A stretch of DNA of 28,876 bases from an uncultured bacterium. Lineage in GTDB: Bacteria; Bacillota; Clostridia; Lachnospirales; Lachnospiraceae. A program made the translations under genes and the position numbers. Numbering within the stretch: position 1 is the first letter of the stretch; each line of letters begins with the position of its first letter. The notes under the pieces were generated by a model. It was not told where the DNA came from and did no database searches. It saw only the letters and a program-made list of their open reading frames with translations. Shown here piece by piece: positions 15,737 through 24,197 of this stretch. Location of the stretch: NCBI GenBank assembly GCA_905216215.1, contig CAJMSZ010000027.1, forward strand, positions 1-28,876, read 5' to 3'.

Positions 15737-16222
15737 TTATTTTTCGCGGATCACATCAGCGAAAATGGCACCGGACACTTTTTGTAAATCCTGTGGTGAA
15801 AGCAAAAGCTGCATACCGATTTTACCTCCGCTCACATAGATTTTATCCTGATTTTCTGCTGAGATATGTATAACCGTAGGATAAGTTTTTTTCATTCCAA
15901 TGGCAGTACATCCGCCTCGTACGTAACCGGTAACTGCTGTTAAATTTTTTAATGGCAGCATTTCCAGTGATTTTTCTCCTACAGCTTTTGCAGCCTTTTT
16001 GAAATCAATTTCATCTTCAATGGGAATTACAAATACGTAGTAATTTCCGTTTTTCCCTACTGTGACAAGGGTTTTATATACAAAGCTATGGTCGCAGCCA
16101 AGTATATCAGCCGTATGTACCCCGTCGATAAATTCATCACATTCATAAGTCTGATATTTGTATGATATATTTGCCTTGTCTAAAATACGCATGGCATTTG
16201 TTTTCAATTCTTTTTTACTCAT
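15737..16222 (-). CDS. ybaK: YbaK/EbsC-type aminoacyl-tRNA deacylase (Cys-tRNA(Pro) deacylase)
   Basis: Trans-editing enzyme that hydrolyses Cys-tRNA(Pro), preventing cysteine misincorporation at proline codons. It has 161 aa. YbaK-family marks are KTNAMRILDKANISY at the N-terminus, HTADILGCDHSFVYKTLV with the catalytic-type Lys (about residue 50), and the GYVRGGCTAIGMKKTYPTVI segment (about 100-119). I placed the start at 16222 (MSKKELKTNA) because AAGGAAG lies upstream; an in-frame ATG further up falls inside the amidohydrolase gene. It overlaps that gene's end by 8 bases, so the two are translationally coupled. Specificity within the family (Cys-tRNA(Pro) or another) is inferred. Confidence 0.9.
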   Translation of the reverse strand: MSKKELKTNAMRILDKANISYKYQTYECDEFIDGVHTADILGCDHSFVYKTLVTVGKNGNYYVFVIPIEDEIDFKKAAKAVGEKSLEMLPLKNLTAVTGYVRGGCTAIGMKKTYPTVIHISAENQDKIYVSGGKIGMQLLLSPQDLQKVSGAIFADVIREK

Positions 16223-17219
16223 AGTGCTTCCTTCTTCCAATTTTATTCGGTGATGTCTCAATAAACGTCATAAAATTATCTTCATATATTTTTTTTAATA
16301 TATTCTCTTCTAAACCCAGTCCATGCATCTGAGTGGGACCGTCCTGCACATAAAGTCCATCCGGGTACATGGTATAAGTTCCTTTTGTTTCTAAAAAATG
16401 ACAGATCAGATTCATTCGTGAACCGGCTTCTTTCAGGGAAAGTGGTTCACCTTTTTCTCTTACTTCTTCTCTTGCCCCAATGTCTGTTCCATATAAAATC
16501 CGGTTCTGATATTTCCGAAAAAATGCATTTGCTTCTTCTGGCTGATTCGATAAATTATAATACAATTCAATTCCTGGCGTAATATCTATCCGCATCTGTG
16601 GTGCCTTATCCAGGATTCTGGAAAGCCTGTCCAACTGTTTGGAGAAAAAGAAAAAATGGGGAAACAGTATTCGAAGATTCGGATGGCTTATAAGTACATT
16701 TTCCAATTGACGATACTGGTCTTCATTATTAACAAAGGTTTCGTCATACAGCCAGCCACATTCCAGAGCATGTCTGGATATTTTCTCTGAATCCCAGAAT
16801 TCTTCAGGGTCATTTACATGGAAATAAACAGGAATCTGTTCCTTCTCCAGATATGTCCAGTAAGCATCCCACACTTTTTTGTCAAAATCAGGAATGGGAT
16901 ATGCCTTTCGAATCTGTGGCTTTCCCTCCAGCATTTTTATTCCTGTGCATCCTTCTTCCATCCGTGCTTTCACTTCTTCAACAAGGGCATTTTCCATCTG
17001 CTCTTCTGAAAGGGAGTAAATCTGTCTGTTAATCCCACCAAAAATATATACCGGGACGTTGCTCTGCCTGGCAAACTGAAAAGCATCGTCTTCTACGGGA
17101 ATACCATCTGACTGGGGAATACACTGAAGTGCAATTCCGCTTAACCCTTTTTCGGAGATTAATCGATTTAAATTTTGATTTTTCATTGCTTTTACAAAAT
17201 GAATATGTCCATCTATCAT
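16215..17219 (-). CDS. Amidohydrolase-2-like metal-dependent hydrolase, substrate unknown
   Basis: A TIM-barrel metallohydrolase of the amidohydrolase superfamily, 334 aa. The metal-site pattern is visible: DGHIH (His5, His7) on strand 1, YFHVND (His134), FPHF (His188), and YGTDIG with Asp246. Hydrolases and decarboxylases of the Amidohydro_2 type share this layout, so the reaction could be C-N hydrolysis, lactone hydrolysis or decarboxylation. There is no signal peptide. AAAGGAC precedes the ATG. The gene has its own promoter (17271-17299) placed directly behind the spoIVB stop and shares a transcript with ybaK. In most spore-forming Firmicutes this position holds spo0A. Superfamily call is firm, substrate unknown. 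Confidence 0.82.
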   Translation of the reverse strand: MIDGHIHFVKAMKNQNLNRLISEKGLSGIALQCIPQSDGIPVEDDAFQFARQSNVPVYIFGGINRQIYSLSEEQMENALVEEVKARMEEGCTGIKMLEGKPQIRKAYPIPDFDKKVWDAYWTYLEKEQIPVYFHVNDPEEFWDSEKISRHALECGWLYDETFVNNEDQYRQLENVLISHPNLRILFPHFFFFSKQLDRLSRILDKAPQMRIDITPGIELYYNLSNQPEEANAFFRKYQNRILYGTDIGAREEVREKGEPLSLKEAGSRMNLICHFLETKGTYTMYPDGLYVQDGPTQMHGLGLEENILKKIYEDNFMTFIETSPNKIGRRKHYE

Positions 17220-17270
17220 AACTATGTCCTTTTAAAATCTGAATATAAATTGTTTTTGTGTACAGAATTT

Positions 17271-17299
17271 ATCATAGCATGTTTTTTGGGGGAGTACAA
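17271..17299 (-). promoter_or_regulatory. Sigma-A promoter of the amidohydrolase-ybaK unit
   Basis: On the minus strand TTGTAC (17294-17299) and TATGAT (17271-17276) are 17 bases apart, with a TGC extension before the -10. The start point would be near 17264, about 45 bases before the ATG. The -35 box touches the spoIVB stop codon (17300-17302), so no room is left for a spoIVB terminator. Confidence 0.75.
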
Positions 17300-18358
17300 T
17301 TAATGTGCCAGCATGTTTTCAATAAATATGCCGTAACCTTTTGTGGGGTCGTTTACCAGTACATGAGTCACTGCACCTACCAGCTTTCCATTCTGGATAA
17401 TCGGGCATCCACTCATTCCTTGAACAATACCTCCGGTTGCTTCAAGCAGTTCCGAATCATCTACTTGTATCATAATCCCTTTATTTACTTCTTTTGCGTA
17501 ATAATCCAGTCCGATAATGCGGACGCTGTACTCTTTTACTGTTCCATTCAGTGAGCAACGGATGGTCGCTGCGCCTAAGTCTATTTCGTCCTTGTCCGCA
17601 GTAAGACAGGGCGTGATATCGGAAAGTATTTGGTCTACCCGGTTGATTTTTCCGAAAATTCCTTCTTCTGTATTCTGAGAAATCGTACCCAGGATATTGT
17701 AATTGTTATAAGTAATCACGCCCTCAAAACCACCTGGTTCTCCGCTTTTTCCTTTTTTGATATGCTGAATACTTGTCTCATACAAAGTTCCCTCCGTGAT
17801 CTCAAGAAGTTCATTGGTATCTATATCATGAATTCCATGGCCAAGTGCACCAAAAGAGTGATCTTCCTTTATATAGGTTACTGTACCGATTCCCTGTGCG
17901 CTATCGCGGACCCAGATTCCAAGTTTATATTCGCCTTGTTCATTTTCCCCGGGATGCACTTTGACATCGATATATTCTTCATCTCTTCTTAAGTGTAACA
18001 CAACACTTGTTTCCTGCAGCTTTTTGACAGCAGAAATTAATTCCTTTTTATCTGAAATTTCTTCTTTATCGATCCCTACAATATAATCTCCACTTTTCAC
18101 CAGATTTTTGGAAGGATTCACGGTGGTTCCATCTTTTGCTTTGATTTCTTCGGTTCCAAGTACCAGTACGCCCTCTGTTTCCAGATAAATCCCAATAGGA
18201 ATTCCACCTGGAATCACATACTGCCGAGTCTCGCTCTCTCCATTTACCGGAATCTGAAGACGATTTTGCTGCAGTTTAATCACCCCATAACCGCCCCCCA
18301 AAGATAATACAAAAATCAAAAGCATCAATAACATTCTTCTATATAACCTGGCTGACAT
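17300..18358 (-). CDS. spoIVB: SpoIVB serine peptidase (family S55)
   Basis: Forespore-secreted serine peptidase that signals to the mother cell by cleaving SpoIVFA, so releasing sigma-K processing. It has 352 aa. Residues 8-27 form an N-terminal membrane anchor or signal. A PDZ domain spans about 55-135 (NLVKSGDYIVGIDKEEIS). The peptidase part has ALGHGIHD (His174), an acidic pair with Asp301, and GMSGCP with Ser316; these spacings match the His/Asp/Ser triad I recall for Bacillus SpoIVB. The residue two after the catalytic Ser is Cys, where GMSGSP is usual. GGAAGG precedes the ATG. It follows recN as in other Firmicutes, but a strong terminator lies between, so it needs its own promoter; I found no convincing sigma-G or sigma-A site in the 123-base gap. 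Confidence 0.95.
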   Translation of the reverse strand: MSARLYRRMLLMLLIFVLSLGGGYGVIKLQQNRLQIPVNGESETRQYVIPGGIPIGIYLETEGVLVLGTEEIKAKDGTTVNPSKNLVKSGDYIVGIDKEEISDKKELISAVKKLQETSVVLHLRRDEEYIDVKVHPGENEQGEYKLGIWVRDSAQGIGTVTYIKEDHSFGALGHGIHDIDTNELLEITEGTLYETSIQHIKKGKSGEPGGFEGVITYNNYNILGTISQNTEEGIFGKINRVDQILSDITPCLTADKDEIDLGAATIRCSLNGTVKEYSVRIIGLDYYAKEVNKGIMIQVDDSELLEATGGIVQGMSGCPIIQNGKLVGAVTHVLVNDPTKGYGIFIENMLAH

Positions 18359-18447
18359 TGTCCTTCCTCTCCATTCTATGATGTAGTGAAGTGAAATTCC
18401 TACGGAAAGGACAAATAGTTGCTTTCCGATTTCCCATAAAGTAAAAA

Positions 18448-18469
18448 AGACAGGAATTGCTTCCTGTCT
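18448..18469 (-). terminator. Intrinsic terminator after recN
   Basis: A 9-bp perfect stem (18448-18456 with 18461-18469, AGACAGGAA and its complement) has a four-base loop TTGC. On the minus strand it is followed by a T-run. It lies 12 bases after the recN stop and closes the ten-gene asp23-recN run. Confidence 0.9.
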
Positions 18470-18481
18470 AGTATATGGATA

Positions 18482-20161
18482 TTATGATTTTTTTAAACCA
18501 GATGCCAGTTTTTTCATTTCTTTCGCATTTTCGATAACCGTATCGGTAATCAGGGCACCTCCGAGAATACGCGCAAGTTCAAGCACACTTTGTTCCTCTG
18601 TCAGACGGGAAATGGTCGTAGTCGTTACCTGCTCGTGTACATCCTTCTTGATTTCAAAATGAGAGTCTGCCATAGCTGCAATCTGTGCCAGGTGTGTAAT
18701 ACAGATTACCTGGCGGCATCTTCCGATGAGTCCCATTTTTTCAGAAACTTTTTGTGCAGTTCTCCCACTGATGCCTACATCAATTTCATCAAAAATCATG
18801 GTTTCGATATCGTCTTTGTCAGCCATTACTGTTTTAATTGCCAGCATAATACGGGAGAGCTCTCCACCGGATGCAACCTCTGACAGTGAACGCATAGGCT
18901 GTCCCGGATTCATGGAAATCAGGAATTCTACATCATCTGTTCCGTCCGATGTGAAAGAAGCAGTCGGTTCAAAATGAATTTCAAACTGTACATCCAGAAA
19001 ATTCAAATCCAGCAAGTGACTGCGAATCTGTTCCTGGAGTTTTTGCGCTGCCTGTTTTCGAATCATACTCAATTTATCAGATTCCTGACGAAGTGCTTTC
19101 TCTGCTTCTGCCAGTTCTTTCCTTAATGTTTCCAGATAATTGTCATAATCCTGGAGAATACGGAGCCGTTCTTCTTTCTCCGTACAATAGTTTAAAATGT
19201 CTTCTATCTGATTTCCATATTTGGCTTTCAAATGATTGATTTCATTTAACCGGTTTTCTGTTTCATAGAAGGCTTCTGCTGAAAAGGATACTTCATCCAT
19301 ATAGTCTCTTAAATCATGGTTAAAATCATTCAAGAGATTTTCAATTTCCAGAATCTCTTCGTAAAGTTCCCCTGCATGTTTGTCCTGACTTGCAGCTCCT
19401 GACATTGCCCGTACTGCCCGGCTAAGGGTCTCAGAAACAGCTTTATCTCCATTTTCAGAAGTATATGCATATGTTTCTTCCAGATTTTCGTAAATGCGCT
19501 TTCCGGTAAGCATCTGACGATAGGTTTCTTCTAAAGTTTCCGCTTCTGACACGGATAAATTTGCGTTTTGAATTTCCTCAATTTCAAACTGAAGAAAAGA
19601 AATCTCTTTTAAACGGTCTGCTTCATTGCTTTCTGTTTCTGCTAAAGTTTTCTTTATTTTCTGATACATGGTGTACTGTTCTTTTACTGCTTGCCTCATT
19701 GCTTCCGCTTCTTTTGAAAAATGATCCAATATAGTAAGATGATTCTTTTTGTAAAGCAGTGTCTGATGTTCATGTTGTCCATGAATATCGATCAGGATAG
19801 ATGAAATTTCTTTCAACTTTGCAAGTGTCACAGTTTCTCCGTTTATTCGGCAGATACTTCTTCCGTCCATCAGCCTGCGACTGATAACAAGCTGCCCGTC
19901 TTCCGGAAACACATCCATATTTTTTAGTTTTTTAAGGGTTTCTTCTTGATGGATCAAAAAAGTCAGTTCCACCAGTCCGTAATTGGCACCGGTTCGAATC
20001 ATGTCAGCTGTGTATCTGCCTCCAAGTGCGAGATTCACACTTCCCAATACAATGGATTTACCTGCGCCGGTTTCACCGGTAAGAATATTCAATCCATCCG
20101 TAAAATCTACTTCTGCCTCATCAATTAAAGCAAGGTTTTTCACATGTAAATTCTGTAACAT
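18482..20161 (-). CDS. recN: DNA repair protein RecN
   Basis: SMC-like ATPase that gathers DNA ends in double-strand break repair. It has 559 aa, the normal length. Visible are the N-terminal MLQNLHVKNLALIDEAEVDF start, Walker A GETGAGKS (29-36), long coiled-coil regions (about 155-230 and 295-370), the ABC signature SGGELSR, and Walker B IFDEIDVGISG followed by the VICITHLAQIAA switch. AGGAGG overlaps the argR stop region and lies at good distance from the ATG. It is the last gene before the terminator. No LexA/SOS box is visible directly upstream, as expected for an internal operon gene. Confidence 0.97.
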   Translation of the reverse strand: MLQNLHVKNLALIDEAEVDFTDGLNILTGETGAGKSIVLGSVNLALGGRYTADMIRTGANYGLVELTFLIHQEETLKKLKNMDVFPEDGQLVISRRLMDGRSICRINGETVTLAKLKEISSILIDIHGQHEHQTLLYKKNHLTILDHFSKEAEAMRQAVKEQYTMYQKIKKTLAETESNEADRLKEISFLQFEIEEIQNANLSVSEAETLEETYRQMLTGKRIYENLEETYAYTSENGDKAVSETLSRAVRAMSGAASQDKHAGELYEEILEIENLLNDFNHDLRDYMDEVSFSAEAFYETENRLNEINHLKAKYGNQIEDILNYCTEKEERLRILQDYDNYLETLRKELAEAEKALRQESDKLSMIRKQAAQKLQEQIRSHLLDLNFLDVQFEIHFEPTASFTSDGTDDVEFLISMNPGQPMRSLSEVASGGELSRIMLAIKTVMADKDDIETMIFDEIDVGISGRTAQKVSEKMGLIGRCRQVICITHLAQIAAMADSHFEIKKDVHEQVTTTTISRLTEEQSVLELARILGGALITDTVIENAKEMKKLASGLKKS

Positions 20162-20170
20162 GTATCCTCC

Positions 20171-20623
20171 TTATTTTTTCAGTAATTTTCTGATTTTTTC
20201 CATGAGAATAATGGTGTCATCTACACTGCGTACCGCACACATAATGGTGTCATCTCCCGCAATACAGCCCACAATTTCGTTCCATTTCATAGCGTCCAAA
20301 GCAGCTGCAACGGCCATTGCCATTCCGGAAACCGTTTTAATCACAAGGATATTCTGAGCCATATCCATCGAAAGAAAACCATCGTTTAAAATGCGGATAT
20401 ATTTTTCGCCCAAATCATTTTGTCCCGTCTGAAGAACTGCATATTTCTGCCTGCCATTATCTGCCGGAACTTTAGTGAGTTTCAAGTCACGAATATCACG
20501 GGATACCGTAGCCTGTGTTACCCGGAATCCGTTCTGGTTCAGGTAATCAGCCAGCTCTTCCTGGGTCTCTATCTGATATTTATTGATCAACTCAACAATT
20601 TTTGCATGTCGATTTACTTTCAT
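20171..20623 (-). CDS. argR: Arginine repressor ArgR/AhrC
   Basis: Hexameric transcription regulator of arginine synthesis and breakdown that uses L-arginine as co-repressor. It has 150 aa. The winged-helix domain (1-65) has VTQATVSRDIRDLKLTKV (about 35-52), and the C-terminal arginine-binding/hexamer domain carries GCIAGDDTIM (usual form GT.AGDDT). The ribosome binding site AAAGGAC lies inside the last codons of nadK, one base from the argR start. I see no clear ARG box before the gene, consistent with expression from the upstream operon promoter. recN follows after 9 bases. Confidence 0.96.
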   Translation of the reverse strand: MKVNRHAKIVELINKYQIETQEELADYLNQNGFRVTQATVSRDIRDLKLTKVPADNGRQKYAVLQTGQNDLGEKYIRILNDGFLSMDMAQNILVIKTVSGMAMAVAAALDAMKWNEIVGCIAGDDTIMCAVRSVDDTIILMEKIRKLLKK

Positions 20624-20624
20624 G

Positions 20625-21473
20625 TTAATGTCCTTTCATTTTCTCACGCAACGTTTCTAAAAAACTGATTTTGCTTAATTTAATAATCCGAGCAGTTTCC
20701 CAGGCCTTTTTGATGACTACTTTATCTCCTGTCTGTAAGGGAATTAAGTCATCTCCATCAAAGGTGATTGCCGCCTGATCAATCTGACCATCTTTTCGGG
20801 AGCTGATTTGTATGGTAATCTCATCTTCATCCGAAAATACAATGCTTCTGGAATTAAGCAGTGCATGAGAACAAATCGGTGTAATCACCATCAGAGAGGC
20901 GGTTGGTTCTACAATGGGGCCTCCTGCGGATAAATTATACGCGGTAGAGCCGGTTGGCGTTGAAACAATAAGTCCATCTGCCTGATAGGAATTTAACAGT
21001 TGTCCATTTACATATAAATCAAAATGTACAATTTTCATTAAGCCATCACGATTGAGTACAATGTCATTTAACGCTACATCGGATAGTTTGTCGGTTCCCT
21101 GGCTGAATACGGAACCATACAACATCATTCTGCGTTCAATGCAGTAATCTCCACGCATTAACTGGGCAATGGCATCTTCCACATTCTGTACTTCCACTTC
21201 TGTAAGATAACCTAACGTTCCCATATTGATACCAAGCATAGGAACTTCATGTCCGAAAAGAAGACGGGATGCCTGAATAAAAGTCCCATCTCCACCAATT
21301 ACAAGCGCACAGTCAATATCCTTTGGAATTGTTTCCACGATAATCTCTTCTTTTTCGTTCTTCTCACAGAGAATACATGTTTTACCATAGGATTCAATGC
21401 ACTTCTTAATCTGTCTGGTAATCCGGCTATCACCATCCTTGGTATAATTGGTTATAATATAAAATTTATCCAT
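20625..21473 (-). CDS. nadK: NAD kinase
   Basis: ATP- or polyphosphate-dependent phosphorylation of NAD to NADP. It has 282 aa. The family marks are GGDGTF (60-65) with the catalytic Asp, NMGTLGYL (83-90), and the TPTGSTAYNLSAGG stretch (172-185). The start is one base after the tlyA stop and argR begins one base after its own stop, so the three are tightly coupled. The C-terminus (SKISFLETLREKMKGH) contains the argR ribosome binding site. Confidence 0.97.
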   Translation of the reverse strand: MDKFYIITNYTKDGDSRITRQIKKCIESYGKTCILCEKNEKEEIIVETIPKDIDCALVIGGDGTFIQASRLLFGHEVPMLGINMGTLGYLTEVEVQNVEDAIAQLMRGDYCIERRMMLYGSVFSQGTDKLSDVALNDIVLNRDGLMKIVHFDLYVNGQLLNSYQADGLIVSTPTGSTAYNLSAGGPIVEPTASLMVITPICSHALLNSRSIVFSDEDEITIQISSRKDGQIDQAAITFDGDDLIPLQTGDKVVIKKAWETARIIKLSKISFLETLREKMKGH

Positions 21474-21474
21474 T

Positions 21475-22299
21475 TTATTCTGCCTGTTCCTTTTTTGCTA
21501 ATGTTCGGAAGGCTTCTTCCACCACATCACGAATGACGATACCTTCTTCCATATATGCCAGTTCCTGTGGACACTTGTGCAAGTGCACCAAATATTCTAT
21601 ATTGCCCTCTGGTCCTTTAATTGGAGAAAATTCAAGGGCTTTTACTTCAAATCCGATACTGATTGCGTATTCGGTCACTTTTTCAATTACTTCTATATGT
21701 GTACTCTTTTCACGCACAACGCCTTTTTTCCCTACTTTTTCACGCCCAGCTTCAAACTGTGGCTTAATCAACGCTACAATTTCGCCATCCTCTTTCAGAT
21801 AATTACGAATAGGAAGCAATACTTTGGTAAGGGAAATAAAAGAAACGTCAATGGAAGAAAAATCAATTGGTTCTCCCAAATCTTCCGGGGTAACATAGCG
21901 GATATTTGTTTTCTCCATGCATACAACCCGGTCATCCTGACGAAGCTTCCAGTCTAACTGTCCGCGTCCCACATCAATAGCAAATACTTTTACAGCACCA
22001 TTTTGCAACATGCAGTCCGTAAAGCCGCCTGTGGAAGAGCCTACATCTGTACAGGTTTTTCCTTTCATGGACACATCAAAATTTTTCATGGCTTTTTCTA
22101 ATTTTAAGCCTCCACGGCTTACATATTTCAGTGTATGCCCTTTGATTTCAATGGACACATCCTCCGGGAACATTGTTCCGGCCTTATCTTCACGCTGTCC
22201 ATCCACAAATACATTACCCGACATAATAATTGCCTTTGCTTTTTCACGGGAAGCAGCCAGATTTCTTTTCACTAATAATACATCTAATCGCTCTTTCAT
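21475..22299 (-). CDS. tlyA: TlyA family rRNA (cytidine-2'-O)-methyltransferase
   Basis: SAM-dependent 2'-O-methylation of ribosomal RNA cytidines; in Mycobacterium TlyA modifies both subunits and affects capreomycin sensitivity. It has 274 aa. An S4 RNA-binding domain spans about 1-62 (MKERLDVLLVKRNLAASREK, GNVFVDG). An FtsJ-like methyltransferase domain has DVGSSTGGFTDC (85-96) as SAM loop and DVSFISL further on. GLKLEKAM links the two. AAAGGACAGG, located in the dxs end, precedes the ATG. The position between dxs and nadK is the standard one. In Firmicutes the same family is often labelled hemolysin A or YqxC. Confidence 0.93.
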   Translation of the reverse strand: MKERLDVLLVKRNLAASREKAKAIIMSGNVFVDGQREDKAGTMFPEDVSIEIKGHTLKYVSRGGLKLEKAMKNFDVSMKGKTCTDVGSSTGGFTDCMLQNGAVKVFAIDVGRGQLDWKLRQDDRVVCMEKTNIRYVTPEDLGEPIDFSSIDVSFISLTKVLLPIRNYLKEDGEIVALIKPQFEAGREKVGKKGVVREKSTHIEVIEKVTEYAISIGFEVKALEFSPIKGPEGNIEYLVHLHKCPQELAYMEEGIVIRDVVEEAFRTLAKKEQAE

Positions 22300-22301
22300 A
22301 G

Positions 22302-24185
22302 TTACCTGTCCTTTTTCGGTTCTTCCTGGGTAAATGCAGCCACAATCCGTTCTGTGATTGCATCTGTATCCATTTTTACTTCTTTTCGCAAAACATTTAC
22401 ATTTCCATGCTCTACATATTCATCTGGAATTGCAATTGTAAGTGTATGGAGGGGGAGTCTGTGATCAGAAATGAATTCCTGTACCTTTTCGCCGTATCCT
22501 CCGGCACGCACGTTTTCTTCAATTGTGACAATAAGCTTATGCTTCGTAGACAACTCTGTTAATAATTCTTCATCAATCGGTTTTACAAATCTTGCATTAA
22601 CAAGTGAGCAATGATATCCCATCGCATGAAGATTTTCATATACATTGGCCCCGGTTTCGAACATATTTCCCACACACAAAAGTGCAATACTGTCTTCTTC
22701 GTAAATCATTTCACTTTTTCCGAATAAAATTGGTTCACGATATTCGTGAAAGCCTTCATATGCAGTCCCTCTAGCATAACGGAGGGCCACCGGGGTTCCG
22801 AGTTTCACTGCAAAGCGGAGCATGTCAGCCAACTCCCATTTATTCTTTGGTGCCATAACCGTCATATTCGGAATCATTGACAGATAGGATAAGTCGAACA
22901 CACCCTGATGGGTTTCACCATCGCTTCCTACCAGTCCGGCCCGGCCAATAGCAAATACCACCGGAAGGTTCTGAAGACAGACATCATGTATCATCTGATC
23001 AAAGCCTCTCTGCAAAAAGGAAGAGTAGACTGCAAATACAGGGTGTAGGCCAGCAGCTGCCAGTCCTGCTGCAAAGGTAACCGCATGTTCCTCTGCAATT
23101 CCAACATCAAAGAAACGTTCAGGAAAACGTCTGTGAAATGCTGACAAACCTGTTCCGTCTTCCATGGCTGCTGTAATGGCAACCAGTTTTTCATCTTTTT
23201 GGCCAAGGTCTAACATTACTTTAGAGAATACACTGGTATTTGAATCCTTTCCATCTTTCGCAAGGGCTTCTCCGGTTTCTATAATGTAAGGTCCTGTTCC
23301 ATGAAACTTGGATGGATCATCTTCAGCGGGAACATATCCTTTTCCTTTGGTTGTCAGTACATGAAGTAAAACCGGCCCATTGACGCGCTTTGCATCCTTA
23401 AATGCACGAATCAGAGCACGAATATCATGACCGTCTACAGGCCCCAGATATTTAATTCCCATATCTTCAAAGAACATTCCTGGCACAAATAATTGCTTGA
23501 TGCTGCTTTTTGTCTTCTTGATACGTTCAACCATAGCATCCCCCTTTAAAGGAATACTACTGATTGCAACCTCAACTGCATTTTTCAAATCACTATATGC
23601 CGGAGCTGTTCGAAGTGTATCCAGATATTTGGACATTCCGCCCACATTTTTGGAAATGGACATCTTGTTATCATTCAACACAATCACAAAATTGGATTTC
23701 AGATTGGCTGCATTATTCAGTGCTTCGTATGCCATGCCACCTGTAAGGGAACCATCGCCAATTACGGACACGACTTGATAATCTTCGTTTTGGATATCTC
23801 TTGCACACACATATCCAAGCCCTGCAGAAATGGAGGTAGAACTGTGACCGGTATCAAAAGCATCACAGGCACTTTCCTTTCGTTTGGGAAATCCACTCAT
23901 TCCGCCATATTTCCTTAATTCGTCAAATCCACTTCTTCTTCCGGTCAGAAGTTTATGGGTATAAGACTGATGTCCAACATCCCATATAATCTTATCCTTT
24001 GGAAGATTATAATTCATGTGCATTGCAATTGTCAGTTCCACAACTCCAAGATTAGACGCCAGATGCCCACCGGTTTTACTGACCTTTTCAACCAGAAAGC
24101 TGCGGATTTCTTCTGCAAGAACTTCTAACTCATCTATATTCAGCTTTTGTATATCATTTGGCTCGTTTATACGCTCCAGATACAT
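22302..24185 (-). CDS. dxs: 1-deoxy-D-xylulose-5-phosphate synthase
   Basis: First step of the MEP isoprenoid pathway: pyruvate plus glyceraldehyde-3-phosphate to DXP, with thiamine diphosphate. It has 627 aa, full length. Visible are the conserved His41 (TGGHLASNLG), GHQSYTHK with His72, DTGHSSTSISAGLG, the ThDP motif from GDGS (143) to NDN (171-173), and in the second domain DVGIAEEHAVTFAAGLA with the catalytic Glu. AGGTGA precedes the ATG. The adjacent prenyl diphosphate synthase gene uses the pathway's products, so the order is functional as well as conserved. Confidence 0.98.
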   Translation of the reverse strand: MYLERINEPNDIQKLNIDELEVLAEEIRSFLVEKVSKTGGHLASNLGVVELTIAMHMNYNLPKDKIIWDVGHQSYTHKLLTGRRSGFDELRKYGGMSGFPKRKESACDAFDTGHSSTSISAGLGYVCARDIQNEDYQVVSVIGDGSLTGGMAYEALNNAANLKSNFVIVLNDNKMSISKNVGGMSKYLDTLRTAPAYSDLKNAVEVAISSIPLKGDAMVERIKKTKSSIKQLFVPGMFFEDMGIKYLGPVDGHDIRALIRAFKDAKRVNGPVLLHVLTTKGKGYVPAEDDPSKFHGTGPYIIETGEALAKDGKDSNTSVFSKVMLDLGQKDEKLVAITAAMEDGTGLSAFHRRFPERFFDVGIAEEHAVTFAAGLAAAGLHPVFAVYSSFLQRGFDQMIHDVCLQNLPVVFAIGRAGLVGSDGETHQGVFDLSYLSMIPNMTVMAPKNKWELADMLRFAVKLGTPVALRYARGTAYEGFHEYREPILFGKSEMIYEEDSIALLCVGNMFETGANVYENLHAMGYHCSLVNARFVKPIDEELLTELSTKHKLIVTIEENVRAGGYGEKVQEFISDHRLPLHTLTIAIPDEYVEHGNVNVLRKEVKMDTDAITERIVAAFTQEEPKKDR

Positions 24186-24197
24186 TATGTCACCTCG

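Noticed and set aside
18359..18447. CATAGAA as a sigma-G-type -10 for spoIVB
   Set aside because: The -35 fit is poor and the start point would fall inside the ribosome binding site.
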